DNA of 64,000 bases, from NCBI RefSeq assembly GCF_025685605.1, contig NZ_JAGTUT010000002.1, positions 248,001 to 312,000 on the forward strand. Direction: 5' to 3'. A program made the position numbers and the translations under genes. The notes below the pieces were generated by a model. It saw nothing but the letters and a program-made list of their open reading frames with translations, was not told where the DNA came from and made no database searches. Each line of letters begins with the position of its first letter. Position 1 is the stretch's first letter. Shown here one piece after another: positions 59,099 to 64,000 of the stretch. This stretch comes from Granulicella arctica (GTDB lineage: Bacteria; Acidobacteriota; Terriglobia; Terriglobales; Acidobacteriaceae).

Positions 59099-59506
59099 TT
59101 AGAGATCTCCCCGATCGTTCGCCCAGTCCAGAATGCCCTTCTTCCAGACGTAGAACAGCCCAACGGCGACAAAGCCGAGGTACACAAACATCTCCCAGAA
59201 GCCGAACATCCTCGACCCCGTAATCGCTGGAAGCTGCTTGAAGATCACCGCCCACGGAAGCATGAAAACAGCTTCGACGTCGAACAGAATGAACAACATG
59301 GCAACCATGTAGAAGCGCACCGAGAACCTGCCGCGTGCATCCCCAACCGGGTCCATACCGCACTCATAGGCCCCACCCTTGGTGCGCGAGTTCTTGTGCT
59401 TGCCAATGAAGAACGAAGCACCCACCATGCCGCCCGCCAGCCCGATAGCGACCAGGACCTGCAGCACGAGGGGAAGATAATTCCAAATGTATGGGTACGT
59501 TTGCAT
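59099..59506 (-). CDS. nuoA: NADH-quinone oxidoreductase subunit A
   Basis: About 135 residues, three helices. Conserved KGGAYECGMDPVGDARGRFSVRFY in parts: the cytoplasmic loop with Cys and the F-S-V-R-F pattern, then FILFDVEAVFMLPWA (Asp/Glu). ATG at 59506 preferred to 59539. First gene of the operon; its stop is followed within a base by nuoC. Confidence 0.95.
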   Translation of the reverse strand: MQTYPYIWNYLPLVLQVLVAIGLAGGMVGASFFIGKHKNSRTKGGAYECGMDPVGDARGRFSVRFYMVAMLFILFDVEAVFMLPWAVIFKQLPAITGSRMFGFWEMFVYLGFVAVGLFYVWKKGILDWANDRGDL

Positions 59507-59590
59507 GGCCAGCTTCGACTCTAAGATTAGCGCTGGCAAGAGTCAAGCGATTGCACCGCATACCGCCCAAACCACCCCTCGCCTTTGTCC

Positions 59591-60604
59591 CTATCGAAGG
59601 AATGACTTATACGTGTCGATCAGGTGACTGCCAACCAGCGCAGTAATCAACCCACCCATCGCCAGAAAACTTCCTAGCGGCACCCGCGTAGCTCCGCCAG
59701 CCCGCCGCCGTACCAGCAGCACTATCGAATAAGCGCTCGCCAGCACCACGCCCAGAAACAGCGACAGCACCGCCGGCCAGAATCCCAGAAACGCTCCCAT
59801 CATCGCAAGCAGCTTCACATCCCCCAATCCCATGCCCTCGCGGTGGCGCACTACCTTATACAGCCACCGCACCATCAGCAGGATCGCTGCCGCACCCACC
59901 GTTGCCACCAGCCACGTCCCCAGCATGTTCTCCGGACCCGTAAGAAACACATTCCCGTGATCCACCACGTTTCCCGGGCTGGCCAGTCGCAGATGGTGCG
60001 CCCCAAGAATCACCTGATCCTCGGTTGGTCCAAGAAAAACAGCCTGCACACACACCAGCAGGAACGAGATCCCCATCCCCGAGAACGTGAACGCATCCGG
60101 CAGCAGCATCGTCTGCCAGTCCATCACCAACAACCCGATCAGCAGCCAGCCAAGCACCGCCAGCCCTACATGCAGAATGACCTGCGAAGCCACATCAAAT
60201 GCCGTCCCCATATGTCCGGCACTCAGAAGTGAGAACGAGAAAGCCTCCCAAAGCTGTCCAGCCTGCACCGCAAACCACACCCCAACCGCCAGTTCCACCG
60301 CAGGATATCGCCACGAGATAGCTGCACAGCAATCCCGGCACCGCCCCCGAAGAACCACCCAGCTCAGCAGAGGAACATTGTCATACCATCGAATCGCCTT
60401 ACCACAAGAGCCACACCGCGACCCCGGCCGCACCACCGACTCACCCTGCGGAACTCGCGATATACAGACATTCAGGAAGCTGCCCAGAAGCAGTCCCAAT
60501 ACCAATCCAGCAACTTCAAAAAGATAAGGCGAGTTCACTTCTGAAGTATAGGTCTGCACGAGAAGTTGCCATGCATCCGCACCGTCTCTTGCTACTGTGC
60601 CCAT
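59591..60604 (-). CDS. Type 4 prepilin peptidase (A24)
   Basis: About 337 residues. Inner-membrane aspartic protease that cleaves and N-methylates prepilins. N-terminal domain with FLNVCISRVPQGESVVRPGS and the zinc-type set CGSCGKAIRWYD and RGRCRDCCA; catalytic Asp residues in VMDWQTMLLPD and GLGDVKLLAMMG. The domain between them is longer than usual with an extra loop (GPTEDQVILGAHHLRLASPG). Same strand as nuo, about 85 bases upstream of nuoA; may be a separate transcript. No pilin gene is here. Confidence 0.92.
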   Translation of the reverse strand: MGTVARDGADAWQLLVQTYTSEVNSPYLFEVAGLVLGLLLGSFLNVCISRVPQGESVVRPGSRCGSCGKAIRWYDNVPLLSWVVLRGRCRDCCAAISWRYPAVELAVGVWFAVQAGQLWEAFSFSLLSAGHMGTAFDVASQVILHVGLAVLGWLLIGLLVMDWQTMLLPDAFTFSGMGISFLLVCVQAVFLGPTEDQVILGAHHLRLASPGNVVDHGNVFLTGPENMLGTWLVATVGAAAILLMVRWLYKVVRHREGMGLGDVKLLAMMGAFLGFWPAVLSLFLGVVLASAYSIVLLVRRRAGGATRVPLGSFLAMGGLITALVGSHLIDTYKSFLR

Positions 60605-60908
60605 CACGAAGCAGCATCTTGGATACGAGGCGAGTAAGCCACCTACGTCGGATAACCGACATTTGGCGATGAAATCCCCATCAATTTGCTGATTTTACCG
60701 GTTACATTCTGCCTGCTTTTATGTCCAGAATCCCCGTTTTCACGTGAATGCACTGACTGCGATGCACTTGCCGTCTATTTGTAGGGTTTGCGCCGCCTTA
60801 TCCACAATATGTAGGGCTATTCCCGTTGATTACCATCCTCACGGCAGACTAGAGTAGAGGAATTGCATCGTTGACCATAGTTTCAGCGTCTCGCAAGCGA
60901 GGTTCGAT
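60605..60908 (+). other. Non-coding region upstream of smc
   Basis: About 304 bases between divergent prepilin peptidase and smc genes. Contains an inverted repeat GTCGG-ATAA-CCGAC (60647-60660), a DnaA box (60798-60806), and two copies of ATNTGTAGGG about 30 bases apart, near 60777 and 60808. No gene or RNA found; one or both promoters must be here. Confidence 0.5.
60798..60806 (+). promoter_or_regulatory. DnaA box TTATCCACA
   Basis: Exact TTATCCACA, the strong DnaA-binding consensus, about 100 bases before smc, inside non-coding DNA. A single box is not an origin; it could give DnaA-linked control of smc. Chance occurrence is possible. Confidence 0.5.
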
Positions 60909-63900
60909 TTGCTCAAACTGAAGAAGGTCCAGATTCTCGGCTTCAAGTCCTTTTGTGATCGTACCGAGGTCCAGCTCTCCGGCGAGGGTATCGCCGCCAT
61001 CGTCGGTCCCAACGGCTGCGGCAAATCAAACATCTCCGACGCCATCACCTGGGTCCTCGGCGAGCAGTCCGCCAAATCTCTCCGCGGCATCAAGATGGAA
61101 GACGTCATCTTCGCTGGCACCCGCGACCGCAAGCCTACAGGCATGGCCGAAGTATCGCTTACCCTCGTCGACCCCGAAGTCTATGACGGCTCCAGCCTCA
61201 ACAACGAGGAAGACGAGATCCTCAACGGCGTCGTCTCGATCGACAGCACCAGCGACTGGGATGAGACCGCTCTCCGCGCCCACCATGCCGCCGAAACCGA
61301 AGATGCAGTAGCCGAGGCACAGCCCGGTACAATCCTCGAGGGCGAAGCAGCACCCTCCAGCGCAGCAGCACCTGACTCTGCCGAAGCAGTCATCGACCCA
61401 GCCAATCCGAACGTCGTCCTCAAAATTCGCCGCCGCAAATTTGGCCGTGCTCCCATTCGCGCTGGCGAACTCACCATTACGCGCCGTCTCTTCCGCACCG
61501 GCGACTCTGAATACCTTCTCAACGGTAAGATCTGCCGCCTCCGTGACATACAGGACATCTTCATGGGCACCGGTCTCGGCGGCGAGTCTTACGCCATCAT
61601 CGGTCAGGAGCGCATCGGCCAGCTCCTCTCCTCCAAACCCCACGACCGCCGCAGCATCATCGAAGAAGCCGCCGGTATCACTCGTTTCAAGACGAAGAAG
61701 CGTCTCGCCGAACTCCGCCTCGAGTCCGCCAAGCAGAACCTCTCCCGCGTCAACGACATCTTCGAAGAAGTCACAAAGCAGATGACCACCCTCAAGCGGC
61801 AGGCTGCCAAGGCCGAGCGCTACGGTGCTCTGCGTGATGAACTCCGCGCTCGCCTTCAGGTTGTCCTTGCCAGCCGCATGGGCCAACTCGATGCAGATCA
61901 GGCAACCACCGCAGCACAGATCACCGGACTCTCCGGCACCATCGACACCCAGGCTGCTGAGATCGAGACCATGGACGCCCAGCACACCGATGGTGTTCGC
62001 GACGGCTACACCCTCGACGGCCAGATCCGCGAAGCCAACACCGCCGCCAATCAGTCCGCAGTTGAACTCGAACGCACCGCCGCACGCACCGCCGCGAACA
62101 TTGACCGCGTCGTGGAACTCACCGCCCGTCTCGCACAGGGCGACGAAGATCTGGCCCAGGCTCGCGCTCAGCTAGCCGCCCTCGCAGGCGACCTCGAAAC
62201 CCATCGCAGCTTCGTCGAGACAGCCACCACCGAGTCCGCTGGTTCGCGCGATCACGCCAACCAGCAGCAGCAGGAGGCGCAGGCTGCAGTCCGAGCCCTC
62301 GCCACCGCCGAGCAATCCGCCGAACAGAACCGGCGCCAAACCATGCAGTTGATGGAGCGCGCCGCCCAGAGCCGCAACGAAGAAACGCAGGCCGCCGCAG
62401 CCCTCGCTGGCCTCACCGCCGAGGCCGACCGCCTCACCCGCGAATCCAGCACAGCCCGTCAGGAACTCGACACCCTCGGCATGCAGCGCGGCCAGGTTGC
62501 CCTCTCCTTCGAGGACGTAACGGCACGACTCAAAGCCCTCGAAGCCGATCTCAACCAACTCCGCGAGCAAGTCAACGTCACCCGCAGCGAAGAGGCTCAG
62601 TCCAAGCGCCGCGGCGACCAGCTCCGTGGCGAGCGAGCCACCCTCGTCGGTCGTCGCAACTCGCTCGAGTCGCTCATCCGCGAGCACAGCTACTCCACCG
62701 ATACCGTCCGCAACATCTTCCGCGCCACCACCAATCGCCTCAAGCAGAACCCGCAGACAGCAGTACCCATCGGCACTCTCGCCGACTTCCTCGACGTCGA
62801 CAGCCAGTACGAGTCCATCGTCGACGAATACCTCCGCGACGAACTGAACTACATCGTCGTCAACTCTTGGGACGCCGCAAGCGAAGGCGTCCAGCTCCTC
62901 CAGAAAGAAGTAGCCGGACGCGCCACCTTCCTGATCCAGACTCCCGAAAATACCGCCAGCCAAAGGGTTGGATCTGAAGCGCCACCGCTCCAGATCGAAG
63001 GCGTGACCCCCCTCCGCGAAGCCATCCGCGTCAAGGCCGAGTTCACCCAGGCCCTCGACCAGACCCTTCCCCGCTTCCGTAACGGCTACATCACCACCGA
63101 CACCGAGACCGCCCGCACCCTCGCCCTCCAGCACCCCGAGGCCTACTTCCTCACACCCACCGGCGAGACCTTCCATCACCTCACCGTCACCGGCGGACGC
63201 CCCAGCGCGCAAGGTCCACTGGCCCTCAAGCGGGAACTCAACGACGTCCAGCAGAAGGTTGAGAAAGCCGAGCGAGAGTTGGAGCAGACCGATCAGGAGA
63301 CCGCCAACCTTCAGCACCAGAACGCTCAACTCAACGCCGACATCGACGGCAAGACGCATGAACGCCGCGACCTCGAGCGCGAGTCCGCCAACTCCGGCGC
63401 AGCCCTTCGCCAGCTTGAGTCCGAGGTTCAGCGCATCGAGCGCCGCATGCAGGAGTGGCAGCTCTCCATCGCCCGCAACGGCGACGCCCGCAAGCAGAAG
63501 GAAGACCTCATCGCCCGCCGTCAGGAAGAGGCCGCCAGCTTCGAAGCCCAGCGCAACGCAGCCGAACTCACCCTCGCTGATCTTCAGCAGCAGCTGGAAG
63601 GTCTCCGCCGTCAGCGCGAAGAACTCCAGGCCGCCGCCGCAGCCGCAGCAGCAGCCCTCGCCGGCCTAGAAGAACGTCGCCGCAACGCAGCCGCCAACTT
63701 CGAGCAGACCACCCGCCTTTACAACAATCAGAACCAGCGCATCCAGCAGATCGACCAGCAGCTTATAGCCGCCTCCGCAGAAAAACTTCGCCGCGAAGAG
63801 GAGACAACCGCCCTTGAAATCCAGCATGGTCAGCTAGCCGAGACCCGCGCCACCGCCGTAGCCGACGCCGCCCGCCTCACCGAAGAAGCCAGGTCGCTCC

Positions 63901-64000
63901 GCGCGCTCATGGCCGACCTCGACACCCGCCTCCGCGCCCTCCGCACCGAGACCGAAGGTCTTCGCGAACAGCGTGCCGGTTTCACCGCCCGCGCCGCCCG
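60909..64000 (+). CDS. smc: Chromosome segregation protein SMC, 3' truncated by the window edge
   Basis: SMC ATPase that loops and compacts the chromosome with ScpA/ScpB. TTG start at 60909 has GAGG six bases upstream; about 1,030 residues are in the window, with no stop. N-terminal head: LKKVQILGFKSFCDRTEVQL, Walker A GPNGCGKSN, then LGEQSAKSLRG. An acidic insertion of about 100 residues (89-186) separates the EVSLTLVD strand from LTITRRLFRTGDSEYLLNG. The first coiled coil follows, then the hinge at about 600-770 (IGTLADFLDVDSQYESIVD, LTPTGETFHHLTVTGG), then the return coil. The C-terminal head (signature motif and Walker B) is outside the window. No scpA/scpB here. Confidence 0.95.
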   Translation, partial: MLKLKKVQILGFKSFCDRTEVQLSGEGIAAIVGPNGCGKSNISDAITWVLGEQSAKSLRGIKMEDVIFAGTRDRKPTGMAEVSLTLVDPEVYDGSSLNNEEDEILNGVVSIDSTSDWDETALRAHHAAETEDAVAEAQPGTILEGEAAPSSAAAPDSAEAVIDPANPNVVLKIRRRKFGRAPIRAGELTITRRLFRTGDSEYLLNGKICRLRDIQDIFMGTGLGGESYAIIGQERIGQLLSSKPHDRRSIIEEAAGITRFKTKKRLAELRLESAKQNLSRVNDIFEEVTKQMTTLKRQAAKAERYGALRDELRARLQVVLASRMGQLDADQATTAAQITGLSGTIDTQAAEIETMDAQHTDGVRDGYTLDGQIREANTAANQSAVELERTAARTAANIDRVVELTARLAQGDEDLAQARAQLAALAGDLETHRSFVETATTESAGSRDHANQQQQEAQAAVRALATAEQSAEQNRRQTMQLMERAAQSRNEETQAAAALAGLTAEADRLTRESSTARQELDTLGMQRGQVALSFEDVTARLKALEADLNQLREQVNVTRSEEAQSKRRGDQLRGERATLVGRRNSLESLIREHSYSTDTVRNIFRATTNRLKQNPQTAVPIGTLADFLDVDSQYESIVDEYLRDELNYIVVNSWDAASEGVQLLQKEVAGRATFLIQTPENTASQRVGSEAPPLQIEGVTPLREAIRVKAEFTQALDQTLPRFRNGYITTDTETARTLALQHPEAYFLTPTGETFHHLTVTGGRPSAQGPLALKRELNDVQQKVEKAERELEQTDQETANLQHQNAQLNADIDGKTHERRDLERESANSGAALRQLESEVQRIERRMQEWQLSIARNGDARKQKEDLIARRQEEAASFEAQRNAAELTLADLQQQLEGLRRQREELQAAAAAAAAALAGLEERRRNAAANFEQTTRLYNNQNQRIQQIDQQLIAASAEKLRREEETTALEIQHGQLAETRATAVADAARLTEEARSLRALMADLDTRLRALRTETEGLREQRAGFTARAA

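Noticed and set aside
60647..60806. Origin of replication
   Set aside because: Only one DnaA box and no dnaA, dnaN or AT-rich unwinding region; the neighbouring genes are not the usual origin set.
62172..63359. Open frame of 395 codons on the minus strand inside smc
   Set aside because: Antisense of the SMC coiled coil and hinge; composition is Gly/Leu/Val-rich with no conserved motif.

Overview
The window looks like chromosomal core DNA from a GC-rich, Gram-negative-type bacterium, most likely an Acidobacteriota member (class Terriglobia). The evidence is the mixture: ECF sigma/anti-sigma pair, bactofilin, FecR-like protein with an aromatic/Gly-rich tail, YVTN-type lipoprotein, split ATP synthase genes, Lnt and OmpA-type lipoproteins, and a dispersed GTCATCCTGAGCG-type repeat that I associate with that group. 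The taxonomic call is inference. I saw no tRNA, rRNA, CRISPR array, prophage or insertion sequence.

Layout. 1-8.7 kb: a truncated ECF sigma factor with its zinc-type anti-sigma factor, a beta-propeller lipoprotein, a DUF92 membrane protein, a YdcF-like protein, a TsaC/YrdC enzyme, an SPOUT RNA methyltransferase coupled to rarA, and a VOC protein. 8.7-16.9 kb: a long minus-strand run (lnt, prfB, membrane methyltransferase, DinB-like, beta-propeller, CoA-binding, dsbD, SnoaL-like). prfB carries a classical in-frame TGA programmed +1 frameshift site. 17-26 kb: a small AT-hook protein with a strong terminator, a methyltransferase/bactofilin pair, a mazG-acyltransferase-menC cluster, an OmpA lipoprotein and uvrC. 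26-35 kb: zinc peptidase, GT39-type glycosyltransferase, amino acid permease, rsmA, then a minus-strand run thiG-TM protein-ruvC-secreted protein-FecR protein. 35.3-36.1 kb is the largest gene-poor stretch; it holds a frameshifted small gene and, on the other strand, a possible small RNA/leader-peptide unit ending in a terminator. 36-43 kb: secreted proteins, YmdB-type phosphoesterase, Rrf2-type regulator, and lysS-ridA-hydrolase.

43-60 kb is the energy block. A short plus-strand F0 operon (atpZ-atpI-atpB-atpE) ends at a perfect 21-bp hairpin and lacks atpF and all F1 genes. Facing it is a minus-strand respiratory complex I operon, nuoA-C-D-X1-X2-E-F-G-H-J-x-K-L-M-N. It lacks nuoB and nuoI, and contains three unrecognised cistrons: 149 aa and 96 aa between nuoD and nuoE, and a 49-aa one-helix membrane peptide between nuoJ and nuoK joined to both neighbours by TAATG overlaps. 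This operon is the part of the window most likely to hold undescribed biology. A prepilin peptidase lies upstream, then a 300-bp region with a perfect DnaA box, and finally smc, which starts at a TTG and runs off the window; its head domain has an unusual roughly 100-residue acidic insertion.

Many genes start with GTG or TTG; starts were chosen by Shine-Dalgarno spacing and by where family similarity begins.
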